Positions 1 through 13,748 of a DNA stretch of 64,000 bases are shown here, piece after piece. The translations under genes were made by a program, and so were the position numbers. The stretch covers positions 816,520,396 through 816,584,395 of the forward strand of contig NC_081414.1 in assembly GCF_030272615.1 (NCBI RefSeq), written 5' to 3'. The stretch's first letter is position 1, and each line of letters begins with the position of its first letter. The DNA is from Cryptomeria japonica (Eukaryota; Streptophyta; Pinopsida; Cupressales; Cupressaceae). Below the pieces are notes generated by a model, which was not told the DNA's origin, searched no databases, and worked only from the letters and a program-made list of their open reading frames with translations.

Positions 1-2277
1 GATTAATGACATCTCAAATTCTTTGCTCATTTCATTTCCAAAGTTCTTGCATAAAGAGTCATTTCCACAAAATATAATATCATCAACAAATATGGCTGAG
101 ATCAGTATTCCATTTTCATCATTTTTCATGTACATATTGTTGTTCTCACTTGTCCTTATAAAACCAATCTTAATCAAATAAGAGTGCAATCTTTCATACC
201 ATGCTCTAGGTGCTTGTTTCAAACCATATAAAGCTTTGTTCAATTTACATACCTGATCTTTATTCTTGTTTTCAACAAATCCTTCAGGTTGTTCAATAAA
301 AACTTCTTCTTCTAATATTCCATTCAGAAATGCAGATTTGACATCCATTTGATATACCTTGAAAATTTTGAAAGCAGCATATGCCAACAATGTTCTTACT
401 CCTTCAAGTCTAGCAACAGGTGCAAAAGTTTCACCATAATCAATTCCTTCTTCTTGAGCATAACCTTTGCAAACTAGTCTTGCTTTGTTTCGAATGACCT
501 CTCCTTTTTCATTCAACTTGTTTATGAAAATCCACTTTGTATCGATTACATTTTTGTCCTTCAGTCTTGGGATTAGTTTCCATGTGTCATTCTTCTTGAT
601 TTGATCAATCTCTTCTGTTATAGCATTTAACCAATCTTCACTATTAAATGCCTCTTTCACTATTCTTGGTTCAAATTCAGATATCAGACATGTGTTCTGT
701 CTCAGTTTGTTCCTTGTCATCACTGGATCATCCTTATCTCCTATAATCTGACTTGGTGCATGATGTCTTCTGACATACTTGGCTAATACAGGCTCGGTCG
801 GCTCTGTATGATCTTCTTCATCACTCGGTAACTGGATATTCTCTTCATTTTCTTCAACAGTATTCTCGGTAAGACTTCTCGGTTGAATATAGACAAATTC
901 ATCATAGTCTTCTGGTTCCTTGGAATTTCCTTCATCATTTCTTTCTGCAAATTCATCAATTTTCACATTTGCAGTTTCTACTATTTTGTTAGATGATTTG
1001 ATCAGACATTTAAATGCTTTGCTTCTTGAAGAATAACCTAGAAATGTTCTTACTTCACTTTTCTGATCAAACTTGCCATTTCTATCATCTTTGTGAACAT
1101 AGCATCTACTTCCAAAGATTTTAAAATAACTTACATTAGGTTTCTTATCATCCTAGATTTCATATGGTGTCTTCAAAGTACCTTTCTTCAATTGTACTCG
1201 GTTCAAGGTATAAACTACTGTGCTTATTGCTTCTCTCCAAAATGTTTGTGGCACCTTCTTTTCAATCATCAGTGTTCTAGCACAATCCATAATAGATCTA
1301 TTTCTTCTCTCAGCTATTCCATTCTGCTGTGGAGTTCTCAGTGCAGAGACTTGTCTCTTAATACCATGATCATTGCAGAATAAGTTGAACTCATTAGATC
1401 TGAACTCTCCTCCTCTATCTGATCTAAGACATTTCAGTTGTCTTCTTGTTTCATTTTCAACTCTTTCCTTGTACCATTTAAACATTTGAAAAGCTTCTTA
1501 TTTTTCTTTTAAAAACATTACTGACATCATCCTTGAATAGTCATCCACAAATAATATGAAATATTTATCACCATAATAACTTTGAACTTTCATAGGACCA
1601 CAAAGATCAGTGTGTACTAGATCTAAAATTCCCTTAGAAGTGTAAGACTTACTTGTAAAGCTTGATCTTGTCATCTTACCCATCTGGCATCCTCGACACA
1701 TAGTGTTCTCAGGTTTTTCAAGACTCGGTAGACCTCTTACTCAGTGCTTCTTACTTATTTTGATCAGATTATCAAAATTTACATGACAAAACCTTTTATG
1801 CCATAACCAGGTATCATCTATCTTTGCATACAAACACTTGTTACGAGTTGAGTCAAGGTGAAATGTGTTACCTTTTGTTTGTGTCCCGGTAGCAGCTAAT
1901 TTTCCATTTTTGTCATGAACTTTGACAATTCCTTTCTGAAATGCTATTTGGTAACCTGTGTTGTTTAGCTGTGCTACACTCAACAAATTGTATTTCAAAC
2001 CTTCAACCCAATAAACATCATTGCATCTTGCATTATCAGGAAGTGTTATAGATCCTTTACCTTTCACCGGACATGGTGCATCATTACCAAATCTAACATT
2101 GCCTCCATCATAATCTTCTAATATAACAAACTTGTGTTTATCACCTGTCATATGATGTGAGCATCCACTATCTATGATCCAAGAATCAGTAGTGTTTATG
2201 TGAGAAATTAGGGCTTTTTCTTCATACCTTTCTTCATCTGATCCATCTTTGATAGCCACATAAACTACATCTGTATC
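1..2277 (-). pseudogene. Ty1/copia pol fragment (protease, integrase, start of RT), truncated at both ends
   Basis: Read on the minus strand, this is a copia polyprotein fragment. The protease motif DSGCSHHMTGD lies near 2155-2190, followed by the GAG-pre-integrase motif WLWHKRFCHVNF near 1775-1815, the integrase core (DLVHTDLCGPMK near 1590-1625, LRSDRGGEF near 1410-1440, TPQQNG near 1320-1340) and the RT, which runs off the window at base 1 just past the FVDD-type site. Gag and the zinc knuckle are missing: recognisable coding stops near 2277 and unrelated sequence follows. In-frame stops occur near 1740, 1496 and 1155 (Trp to TAG), so it cannot make a full protein. It belongs to a different family from A, B and D by sequence. 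No LTR is in the window. Confidence 0.9.
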
Positions 2278-3850
2278 AGTATCATCGTATAGTCGTATGG
2301 ATAGAACAAGAAGACATCATAAGAAATAAAATGTTTGCAAAAGAAAATTTTTATTACTGGCCAACTAAATTTATTAATTTGTAATTAAAAATTAATAAAA
2401 AATTTATTTATAGGTGGTACAAGGTTTGCAGACCCTATACCCCATGTGCAAAAGTCCTACTTTGACTATGCATTGATGGTACCCAAGGGTACTGTTGATG
2501 GAAAGTTGGTAGTCGATCGATCAGTATGAGTTTGATGGACCCCACCCCCATCACAACACATTTAAGAAAAAATAAACTAGTTTTAAATTTTATTTAAAAA
2601 TTTTGAAAAAAGAAGAAGATTAAACCAAATTCTAATTTGCACTTGAGGTCTAGCTCAAATGCCCACCATTGGGGTGACATTTTAAGTTGTGGCTCTACCT
2701 AAGAGCCATCCCTACTTGCACACATAGGCATATTGGTGAACCTTTTTTTTTCAAATGGGTGTAACTTTCAACCAGGTTGTTTATATTATGATTTCTTATA
2801 GTCAATGGAAATCTCTTTTGGAGTATTATGTAGTGATGTGGATTTGGTGCAATGAATTTGCTACTTTGATGAGTTTTTTTTGGGCCTGAAAGCAAGATAT
2901 TCTTTGTTTCATGGTTTTGAGCATAACTTTTGAATACAAAATCAACCTTTTGATTTTGAATAGGCATTGGTGAGCATGTGAAATGTAATTTGTAGGTAAA
3001 ATCACAAAGTTGTGTCATACTTTTATAAAGGAAATGGCCAATGTTGATGCAACTTTGAAATTATATCAATAGAAACTAAAATATAAGTCTTGAATTTTGA
3101 AATGATGTAAACTAATAATTTATTTATTTATTTTTTTGGTGTATTTTATGTTTGTAATTTTTTTAAAAAATTAAAAAATTATTTGTATATACTTTTTTTA
3201 TAAAGTAAACACTATAATTTAGTTGTTGATAAAATACTGAAATTGATAACTTGAAACTTTAGTGCAGAAATATATTTTTAACTATTTTTTATGTATATAT
3301 AATTTTCAATAAATTTGAAAAGTTGTGTGTACTGGAATATAACTCTTTCCATTTATTGTCACCTTTTTTCTTAATTATTTATTCAAATTAGAAAAGAATT
3401 GTATCATCTTGACATAGACTCTTTTCTCTAGTGTATTTTTTTTCATAAAATTTAAATAAATTTAAATATTTTTCCTTTACAAAATAAGCAACCTTATATT
3501 TTAGTGTTGATCACCTACTTTCAATAATAAAAAATATTAAATATTAAATGATATATATTTTTGAAAATTCACTCATAGATCTATAAAAGGGTATTTTTAC
3601 ATTTGAATTTTTTTTTTATAAGAGCAGAAGTTGTTGAAACATCGAATTTTTCAAAAAAATAAAAAATTAGGTAATTAGAACCATAGTGGTATAAAATATA
3701 CACTTAGTAGACAATTCTGATTGGAAAAGTTGTGGCCCATATATAAGATAGCTATAACTAATCTCTATAGACCATATGTTTGACTAAAATTAATTTTTAG
3801 TTAGAACTACTTAAATTCACTTATGTTAATAAGTTGGCCCGAAACGTGGT
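2278..3850. other. AT-rich non-coding stretch, no gene seen
   Basis: No convincing coding region. A 107-codon open frame on the minus strand (2695-3018) has no motif I recognise and lies in low-complexity, A/T-run-rich DNA. Bases 3050-3850 are strongly AT-rich with long T and A runs. It is probably decayed repeat, but I cannot assign a family. Confidence 0.5.
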
Positions 3851-6529
3851 CCACAATTTTATGATTTTACCCTTGTAGTAGTGTTGTTAGTTTTTTAGTT
3901 TGATGAGTAGAGAGAGATGGGTACTCATTTGATCACTTGCAAGTGATTTAGATTCAAGGTGTGATTGTGTGATCATTTGAAAAAGTCTAGAGGTAAAAAT
4001 TTGAGGGAGTACATGTTTTTATGTGATATTCATGATGGTACAACTAATTTTTCAATTTTGGTGCTTCCTTGTATACGTTTACAGGTGTTTTCAGAGTTGG
4101 ACTTTGATGGTGATAAATACATAGGTTGTCTTTGATTTTTTAAGATATGATCAGATGTGATGTGAGACTTGGACTCTTATATGGGTGATAGTTGAGTGCA
4201 TGTACACTATTGGTTTTGATTATGGTGTCACCATAAAATGTAGACACTTTTGCATTGGCGCAAATAATCAGGTTTGTGGCGGTTTGGTTTGATTTTAAGA
4301 GGTTGTTTCTTATCAAGCCTTAATGCTTGTTTGGTTGCTTGCTACGATACTTGAATGTGGACATATTTGGAAAATTCTAGATTTGAGGTTGGTTTGGTGT
4401 TCAAGTCATGTGGTGTATAGGATTATTCTCTTTGATATCTCAATTTTTAGGTTACTAATGTGATGATGAGTTTGCATGTTTCAATGTTAGCATCTACGAT
4501 TATTCAATTATGTGGGTATTCCACCCATTTGATTGGAATGGGATGACTCAAATGTGGACTATCTATATTCACCAAGTTGAGTGAGTGTTGATGCAAATTT
4601 TGTTAGTTGGCCTGGTCTATGGTCATTTGTACATTGGTATGTTTGTTTGGATATGAGAGGATGGATGTTGTTTATAGTACATAGGTAGTCAATTTTGGGA
4701 CCTATAGCATGATGGTTTATCATGATGTCATGATAGCTTGTTTACACATTTCAGTGGGAGCTTTTGATAGTGATGGATCGGTGATGTTGGATAAATTCTT
4801 GATGGTTTGCTAGCAATTATATCTTCTTGGCTTGTAGATATTGGTTTCACTTGGTGTATTGACATTTTAGTTATGTGTGTAGACCTAGATGATCTTCATT
4901 TGGGGGATGGATATCAAAATGCCATGTGTGACTCGATATCGTAGTTCAAGTTAGAGTTGTTAAGAGTGGTGTGAATTCATGACCTATTAATGGATGATCT
5001 TCTTTACTATTTGCAGATGTTTGGAGGTGCTCTTAGATCTTGTTGCTTCAAAAGGGTTCTTCCATGTTTGTAGGATCACTATTTAGAGATGGATATCTTC
5101 ATGTGATTGGAGATATTGATTATTAGTTTAGAGTGTGTTTGGTATTGTGTCATGATTTAATCTTGATGCTAACTTAGAGGTTTAACATGATACAAGCTCT
5201 CTTATGGACAAATATTTACAAATTGTTGCATGTGATCTCCTAGGAGGAGATGTTTAGATCATAATGTCATGGTTAGGTTCTTGATTTTGTGATTGGAACT
5301 TTAACAATTGATCTTGTTTGTTTGTCTTGTATTGAGTAAATTGATCATTTTATTGGAGCTTCTTGATATATAGGTTTTGTATTTGATATTTATCATGGAT
5401 TGATTGCTTGAAGACACTCATGGATACTTCGATACTTAGGTGAAGTTGGAGCTCTCTTGTGATTAGAGAGATGTGTTGAGACTATATGAGGTTTCAACAG
5501 GAAGATTGTAGAGCTTTCACTCAAATATGGAATTGAGAGGAGCTTTTATTGGAGCAAGTCATGATGACTTGGTTATCATTCTCATTTCCCACTCATGGTC
5601 TACTCATTTTTTTTGTAATTTGAGAGGTATTTCCCATTTTTGCTTCCAGATGAGTTATGTTTTATACTTTATCTTTCATAGATATGGATCTTGAGCTATG
5701 TATAGATGGTTAGTTTTAGAGGATTCATTTTGAGGGATGGATAACATGTTTATCTCCTTATGCATTATGGTTCATTTATGGTGGCATTCATTGATGTTGA
5801 TTTTAGGATTTGGTATTGGGATTATTCTCTTTAATTGGGAATGTATTCGGTTTGATTTTATTTGGTTTTAAATTCTTACATCCATGTTGGTTATATGATA
5901 AATATTATGCATGATCTAAGAAATTAAATGAGTTGGGTGTTGTTACAACTTTTCTTTTGGGGTGTTGTGAAGGAGATCGTACTTGTTATAGTTTAGCATC
6001 TAGAGGTGTATGTAGAAGGACGTGCTAATAATTAAATTCTCACTTTGGTCTTAGTTATCTTCATAGATGTTTGGTTTGACATGACATTGGTTTTGGGGTC
6101 ATGCGTGAAGCTATGGTGATCATTATACTTGTGTTCATGTGTTCTCACTTGGTTTTTGGGTGGTGACATGGAGGTTCCTTTATCTCTTTCCATTGTTAAG
6201 TGTGAAGAATTTGGAAGAGCTATGGAGACTTGTGGTGAGAGTTGTATTTCTAGGTAATTGGTTTATAGGTTTTACATGTCATTATGGATGTTTGTTGGTG
6301 CTACATGATGATGTGTACACCTTCTATGTGATGCTATTGGTAGACTTGGTATGCCTTGATCACTTTTAGATTTGACATTATCCATGTAATGTGAGTTCCT
6401 AGATGTGTATGTTCTTCATTGACAGGTTTGCATAGGTTGTATATATTGATGGCATGCGTTTATTATATTTAGTATACCTTTGAGGTATGGATAACTAGAC
6501 ATATTGGTACTTGTTGTGGGTGCTTATAG
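3850..6529. other. T- and G-rich, A/C-poor non-coding stretch before LTR F
   Basis: The plus strand is visibly enriched in T and G, with many TTGATG, TTTGGT and GGTTTG strings, and poor in C for about 2.7 kb. The skew ends when LTR F begins at 6530. No coding frame shows a known motif; the open frame at 6139-6369 lies in this skewed DNA and is probably accidental. A long one-sided skew next to an LTR would fit the non-coding internal part of a large gypsy element, but this is inference. Confidence 0.35.
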
Positions 6530-7640
6530 TGTTGTAAATTATACCCTTATACAATTTTATGCTCACCTGGGTCTCACTTTAGTGTTTATGCCTTCTATGC
6601 CCTAATCATGTCTGATTCTACTCAAACCAATGTTAGAGCTATGATCTTTGCCTTCTCCTTTTACTTCCCAACCTTGGCTCAACCTTGATGAATGAGACTC
6701 GGCCCCTAGGTGCCATAGTCCAAGATAAAAGGGCCCAAATTTGAATCCTTAAATGGTCAAAAAAAGTTGAGCGAGAAATGATATTTGATGTCAACATTCT
6801 TTATAATTTTCAACATGTTTCATGAGGTTAGGTAAAAAATCAATTCTTTTCCCCTCATCTGAAACATACCTTTATCAAGGAATTCACTCCACCTCAAGCA
6901 TTTCAATTGAGAAAGAAATCAAGCATCATTTAGGAAATGAAGAAGAGGTCAAGTATTCATATTTTCAAGCATTCAAGATGGAATCCATGATCAAATTTAT
7001 GTGAGGACATGCATGAGTCCTACATAGAAACAACAACCTTTTTATGAAGACTTTAAGGAATAGGATATGCATAAAGGAAGGTATACATTTCAATTTAGCA
7101 TTTTATTTTTAGATCTAGCCTCTGCCCTATATGGGTAAGCTCTCTTTTCTATTTATTCATAATTAGAGGGTTAATTCCAAATTCGAGGTTTGACCTAGGC
7201 AAACTCTTATCAACCTAACACCATTTTTCCTCTCATGCCTGTAGGTTACATGTTTATCATGAAAGGAAGATAGATTCAAAAAGTGCAGATGAAGATAAAG
7301 AGAACTAGATTTTGAAGAAGCAAAAAACCCTAGATGTTGTAGCTTATCTATAGTGCATGACACTTTCCTGAAAAAAATTAAAGGGACTACTCAAAGTGAC
7401 ATCTTAATCCTTGAATGTGTTTCTAATATCTAAATTGGACACCTAGAACCTAGAGGATAATGATTCCTAGTTACATAGTATAGCACTTTTGGGTTGAAAT
7501 TGCAAACACAGGTTCCTCTATGTGCCCTAATTCTAGATCTGTACTCATAGTTTGCCTATATGATTTGTAGCTTATTGTTTACGTTGATTACTCCTAATTT
7601 TGCATCATTAGCCCTAGATCTTGCATTTAATCATTCCATC
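6530..7640 (+). repeat. LTR F (gypsy-type), 3' end unresolved
   Basis: It begins TGTTGTAAATTATACCC. Its first 250 bases resemble, in order and orientation, the reverse complement of 61581-61300: both carry a CTCACTTT-GTGTTT block and then an AAGGGGCCCAAATTTG-like block. The two copies are quite diverged. A further shared block is GGTTTGACCTAGG near 7187, found inverted near 60868. The right end cannot be placed; sequence of similar type runs to 7780, where element E starts. Confidence 0.5.
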
Positions 7641-7780
7641 TTGTCCAATTGCAACAATGCAACAAAAAAGAAGTGACCAATCATTGTGCCCATCTCTACC
7701 ATAGGTTTCAAGTTGAGCTTATTGGTCATTTCCCCAATACTAGTTGATGTGAAGGCCCGTGTGATTCTTAGTTTTCATGT

Positions 7781-9020
7781 TGTGATGTTGTAAATTGCAC
7801 CCCATGCAATTCCACATTGCATAATTGCTTCACTTTAAGACAAATTGAAGACAATGATCAAGCTTCTACCTTACTTTCTTGCGTAGCCTGCTTTTCCACC
7901 TATCATGCCTATCCTCCTAATCGTTTTGTTTTAATTATTTAGGGACACCTATGAACTACATAGACATTTGTGTCACATATTCATTGTACAAATATCCATG
8001 CCTAAAGATGGCCATTGAGATGTTACACCTGCTAATTCTAGTAGTGTAATGCCTCCTTCAACTCCCATTGACATTAGGTAGATTCCCAATTCCTTTAAAA
8101 TTACCATATTTGCTTCATTTTGTCTCTCTAAATTTCTTTTCATACTCTTTGGCATTCAAAAGACTCTCTTGAGATCTCATGCTCTCTACCTAGCATGGTT
8201 TCATCCATTTGTTGGTTCATCTCACCACCATTGTTGCTCATAGTGAAATTCTGCCAACTCGAGAAGTCTATGCTTTTCCTCATCCCAACAAGCTCCAAGT
8301 TTTTGGTGTTGAAGGGAAGTTTCTCCTCTCTAGCTTATCATAGGATCCTCTTCATTGTCTTTTATTTAGCATATTGTTTGTAATATCTCCTAAATATTGT
8401 ATTCCTCATTATCATTTTATCAAAAATATATCTATCTGGTTGTTTGTGGAGGTGGAAACAACAAAAAATGGGCTTGACTGTGAAAAACCTCTAATCACAA
8501 CTACTTAAAAATTTACCCTCACTTGTATGTGTGAATTTTTAGCAAGGAAGAATGTGGCATATGTTGGAGGCTTCATTGTTGGATCCTTTGTAAGTTTCCT
8601 CTCACCATCTTTATCGTTTCATTAATTCATTTCATTTTGTTTATTTACTATTCTATATTTTGCATCACATTAAACATCCATAATCTAAGTTCTAGTTATT
8701 TAGTAGTTTTTGGTATTATGAACTTTCGTACCTTGGTTGTACAGGATGTTTGCATGTTGTGTTGCCATCCTTGATCCATGCGTGCATCTTGGACAATGAG
8801 TGTACGGAAGTTTACTAGGTAGTCTCGATAAATAGTACTTTTAGGCTTCATGGTTAGAATATTTTTATTTAATAGAATTGTATAGCTATGTACACTTCTT
8901 CATCCTAATGAGAAAACTCAGAGGTCAGAGAACCTTAAAGTTTTTCTTAGAGTGGAGAGAAGAATATTGAGTCCTCGTGAGGTCTAACCACCCTTCATAG
9001 TGGTTCAATTTTTCTCTATA
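7781..9020 (+). repeat. LTR of Ty3/gypsy element E (left copy)
   Basis: This matches 53070-55571 along its length once a 1.28-kb insertion is removed from that second copy. Shared landmarks are the GTAAATT start block, GACACCTATG, TGTTACAC-TGCTAATTC, CCAACTCGAG, CAAGCTCCAAGTTT, CTTTTATTTAGCATA, GGAGGTGGAAACA, AGCAAGGAAGAATGTGGCATA and GTACACTTCTTCATC. It starts TGTGATG and ends CTCTATA (CTCTACA in the other copy). CATGT precedes it at 7776-7780. Confidence 0.85.
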
Positions 9021-9142
9021 TTTTTGTGAACTTGACATGAACTTACTTTTGGTTTGCAAATTTTCAAAACTTTTCTCAAACTGAAGAAATCAACTCTCTT
9101 GTTTGTTTGTTTCTTTCTCATTCTTGAGGTTGTCAAAGAGTT

Positions 9143-11182
9143 ATGGAGCTCTTTTATGAGATTTACAACCTAGACTACTTTGAGGACTTTGGTGATGAGG
9201 ACTTCTATACCTAACATTCACCTTAATTGATATAGTCATGCGAGACCTAGTCTAATGTTCTTGAGGATGGTTGATCTCGATGATTCTTTTGCTCCTCGAT
9301 CTTTTCCTTTGGGTTTCAGTTCAAGAGGTTCTATTATATCTAGTTCTCAACCCAAATCTCAAAATAATATTCCAATGAATACCCCTCCAAGGTTTCCTCC
9401 TGTTGTGGATAATGAGTCTGCTCTAATGGATCTATTTGATCAAATTCAATCCTTTGAGGAGAACCTAAGGGATTTAAAAGGTTTCTTAAATTGGGAGAAT
9501 TTCCTCCATCATGCTAGCTTTGTTATTAGTAATATGAGAGAGATGTTTGTCTCATATTGTAAGGGCCTCGAGGCATTACTAGTATTATTTGTGATTTTGA
9601 GGACTCATGTGTCTCCTATTGAAACTAATCCTTAGGGCACTTAGTTTGACATTGTTGGCCCTTAGACTAGTGTTGCTATGCTTGGCTTGTTAGTTCATAT
9701 GGTTGATTTTAAGCCCTAAAATTGAACCTCCATTTGGTAATGCAATTTTGAGTATTAATGCGTCCCAGTCTCCCCTGAGGTATACTAGTTTGATTCCTAT
9801 ATTTTTTTTTCTAGTTCCATAGTTCATGCTTCTTGTATTAGCATTAGTGACGATGTTGGTGCCTATTCTAGTGTACATAATCCACCTCTACCTCTTCCAC
9901 TTGGCAATCTTGTCCTTAAAACCATATTATAAAATATGGGATAACTTTAGCAACAACATGCTAATCTTATGAATGCAAATAATTAACCCTCTCTTCCACC
10001 ATACTTATGATGCAACCTACTAGCCTTTCACATACTTGATGCTAACATTTCCCAAGGGATTGAGATTCTAAAATTTGATTGATATAATGGTGATGGAGAT
10101 CCTTTCATTACTCTCTGTAACGATTTCCACATTCAAGATTGTATTTTGGTTAAACTATTATCTCAATCTCTCAAAGGGACCGTGTTAGAATTGTACAATT
10201 ATTTACCATACTATTTGATATAGACCTTTGATCAATTAATGAACTTATTTCCCCAAACAATTTTAGGATAACATTAGCAGCAAGGTCACTATCATTGACC
10301 TTGTTCATTGTAAACAATGACTGAATGAGACGTTAATTCATTTTTTCTCAATGTATCAATCTATATCTACTAAGATCCCTTATGCCATACTTGACGATGA
10401 CCTTCAAAGGATGTCCATTGATAGTCTAAAGTTGACACTAAGGTATAAGCTCTCCTTAAATAGATATCTAATTTTCTCCAATATTCGCGTTGCTCTCACT
10501 ATAAATATACATTGACTCAATTTGGAGATCCTTCTTTGAATTCTCATGTTGATAACTTTGGAGATGCATCTTCCTTGGGTGCATCCTAGAATAACAAATA
10601 TATAGCTAATGTAATTACAATTCCTTAGGTAACTAAGAAGAACACACAAGAGCCTTAATATAATAAGGTATTCACTAAATTATTTGATTCTTATCTGAGC
10701 ATATTGCAGAAATTGTTAAAAGATAATCTGGTGACTCTACTAGAGATAAGACCTCTTTTAGACAACATACCATACTCTCATTGGTATAATGGTTCCAAGT
10801 TTTGCCAATATGTGTGACACTAAATTTTGTATGCATCTGAGGTACATAGTCAAAGACTATATAGATAATTGTACCATCTGAGTAAGAGATAGAAAACATA
10901 AACTAGACAAGTTTGTTGATAAAAGCAATAGTGAGCCGCAAATATAAAGTGATCCATTTCCTCCACATTCAACCAATTTTATTTCTGCACCATCTTCTCC
11001 TCCATCGAGTGATTGCCCTTATGTGAACATGGTCACCATCACTCTAGTTTCTCCCCCAAATTAGAAGACTAAAAGTATTGATATATGATTCACATCTCTT
11101 GACTTATCATACAATGGAGAGCCTACTCCTCTTTACATCCCTACCAAAATCAATGGTAGGACTGTCATAGGTGTTATGAGTT
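9143..11182 (+). pseudogene. Gag and start of protease of gypsy element E (decayed)
   Basis: This is the internal region following the left E LTR. An ATG at 9143 opens a short frame that soon stops; a 126-codon frame at 9255-9635 carries a Ser/Pro-rich N-terminal segment. Near 10060-10250 the reading gives a typical gypsy gag core: KFDWYNGDGDPF, then a helical stretch and a frame break at TAG. Near 11100-11182 the start of a retropepsin is readable (PLYIPTKINGRTVIGVM), ending just before the catalytic Asp because element C begins there. Many stops and shifts; no functional protein is possible. Family assignment as Ty3/gypsy gag is firm, exact clade is not. Confidence 0.7.
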
Positions 11183-13748
11183 AACATACAAGCTCAAGTT
11201 CACAACTAAGAAGGGGAGCTACTTTACCTACAAACAATAATCAACTACCCACAATTGAGGAGCTACAAACTAGATTAACACAAAAATAAATTGAGGTTGC
11301 TCAACAAGACCCTTAAGTATTAACAGTCCTCAATGCTCTCATCAATAACAATAGAGATAGGTATGTCTCTATTTTGATCCAAGATGGAGCAAAGTTACCC
11401 CCAAATATTGATATTTCTACAATTTTACCACCTGGGGTAACTCTAAACATAACTCAGATACCAACAACAAAAAATTCAACACAAAGTGTTCCTCAAACTA
11501 CGACAACACAATCAAATACAATACAAGCTACCATGGGTTCAACACAAATGTCAGGAACCACGTCTGCTACAACACCTATGGTTAGTTCACAATTGGTGAA
11601 TACTTCACAAGTGGTAATGACAGTATCTGTAGGATCTACTCTTAGTGGTGAAGGAACACAACAATGATCTACCAATCCTTTTGGGTCTAATAAATCCAAT
11701 AGAAGATCACAATTTGCCTAGTGGAGGTTTCAACTCACAACTCCACAATCAAGCAATGTCTTCAACAATACTCGTCTATATAACAACTCCACCATATGTA
11801 TCCAATACATACACATCCAGTGTACCCTTGACACAAATATAGATTTTGGCTCAACAAGTTCAGAATTTACAAAGGCAAATGGTGAAAATGCAGTCAAGCA
11901 AAGAGAAAAATAATTACACTATGGAAGATCTCAGACCTTATCCTTTTGATAGGTTATAATACATGCCACCATTTCCTCCTCCTTTTGAAACACCAAAGTT
12001 TGACAAGTATAGATGAAACGGTGATCTAAGAGATCATCATAGAGAGTTCTTTGTACATCATGCATTGACGTAGCTCATGAGGATACATACCTTTTATGAA
12101 ATTTTCCCAGAAGTCTTGGAGGATCTGCACTAGAGTGGTTTTCTCATCTACCACCAAGGATTACCTCTTGGGGAGAGTTGGCAGAGTTGTTCATTATAAA
12201 TTTATCTCACAATATTGACAATCTAGTAATTCTCATAGACTTGTGTTCTACAAAGCAAAAGGAAAGTGAGACCTTTGCTACTTTTTTGCAAAGATAGAGA
12301 TCTCTATGCTGTCGATATCCAAGCCACATACCATAAACTAAACAAGTGGATATTTTTAGTGAAAACCTCATACCTCTAGTGAAGTATCCTTAAAAAAAGC
12401 AATGTTTGAGTACCTTTAAAGAGATCACTAAAAAGGGATTGAAATGTGAGAAAGAATTGCTAGAACAAGGCATCCTTAATAGTAGAAAAGATAGTGGTAC
12501 ATCCAATACAATGGGTGCAGATAAGCCTAAATTCTGGTCCAGAAATAAGAATGTGACAAATGATGGAGTGGTAGATGCTTGTGTGGTAAATAGAGTTCAA
12601 TCAACAGTATCATTTCAAGGGCCAACAAATTCTTCTTTGCTAAATGTGAATTAGTCACAAGTTAACAATACAACAACTACCAATACAAATGCAGTGCAAT
12701 CCAACACCTTCAAACCTCTAAGGAATAATGCACCGAAAAGAAATTTTACACCCTTGGGAGAGCCAATAGACTCTGCATTGAAGAAATTTGTGCAAACCAA
12801 TGTAATAACATTGCCTGAGGCGTGGTAATATGAACCAGGTCTGTTCAAACCAACATGGTGGAATGACAATGATTTTTGTGAGTACCATCTAGCAAAAGGC
12901 CACAAGACATCCAGTTGTTATAAGATAAAGAACCTTATTCAAGATTTAATAGACCAAGGGGATGTGACCGTGGATGCCAATAAAGGATCTACAAATCAAG
13001 CCCACATCATCTACAAAGATCCTTTTGTTAAGCACAATCAAGGTCAAGCTTTTGGTTCAAGAACACAAGATAACACAACCAACTACAAAAAGGTTGATTA
13101 TGACTACACCATAATACACTTAGTGAATGGGATGCAATAGTGGTCACTATCAGTATAAATCATAGAAACAAAGATTGTGTCATTGTGACTTGCAGATCAA
13201 AGGTTACACTACAAGGAGTACCTTCTCATGCACCTACTCAAACAAGAAACTTCAATGTTGTTGATCAATTGAAGAAGACTTCAGCACAAATCTCACTCTT
13301 TGAATTGCTTCATATATCACCAAGTCTTAGAAAAATCTTAGACAAGGAACTCCAAGATTCAGTTGTCTCTAGAGATATAGATGAGACTACATTTCAAGCA
13401 ATGGTGGGAAACATAGCTGCTTCATCTCAGGTTGCTTTCATAGAACAAGATGTCCCCACAGATAGAATCATGCATAATGATCCTTTACATCTAGTAGCAT
13501 ACATTCATAAGAAAAGGATAAGAAGAGTGTTGGTTGATGAAGGAGCAAGGCTGAATATATGTACCCTCAAATTGTTTCAAGCACTAGGCTATTCTCAGTT
13601 TCACATAGACCTTACAAAGAAGATAAACATAAAGGCATATGACAATGAAGAATGTCCTTCAAAAGGGGTGGTCACGTTGCCAGTACAAGTTGGACCCGTT
13701 ACTACTAATGTTACTTTCCAAGTATTAGACAAATAATTGAGATACAAT
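11183..13748 (+). pseudogene. Gag and N-terminal protease of element C
   Basis: A Thr/Gln/Ser-rich leader (about 11374-11840) is followed by a gag core near 11930-12320 with several stops. A zinc-finger-like CEYHLAKGHKTSSCY motif lies near 12880-12925 (C-x2-H-x4-H-x4-C pattern). The protease runs through 13140-13748. Its catalytic motif reads VLVDEGARLNIC near 13530-13565, where gypsy relatives usually have D-[GST]-G. The frame is cut in the last protease segment by insertion of element A at 13749. This is one of the longer intact stretches of C (198 codons at 13140-13736). The gag core contains at least five stops, so the product is dead. Confidence 0.8.

Noticed and set aside
2695-3018. 107-codon minus-strand frame as a small gene
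   Set aside because: No motif and no sign of codon selection; it sits in AT-rich repeat-like DNA and may be chance.
6139-6369. 76-codon hydrophobic frame as a membrane protein
   Set aside because: Hydrophobicity follows from the T/G-rich composition; no start context or relative recognised.
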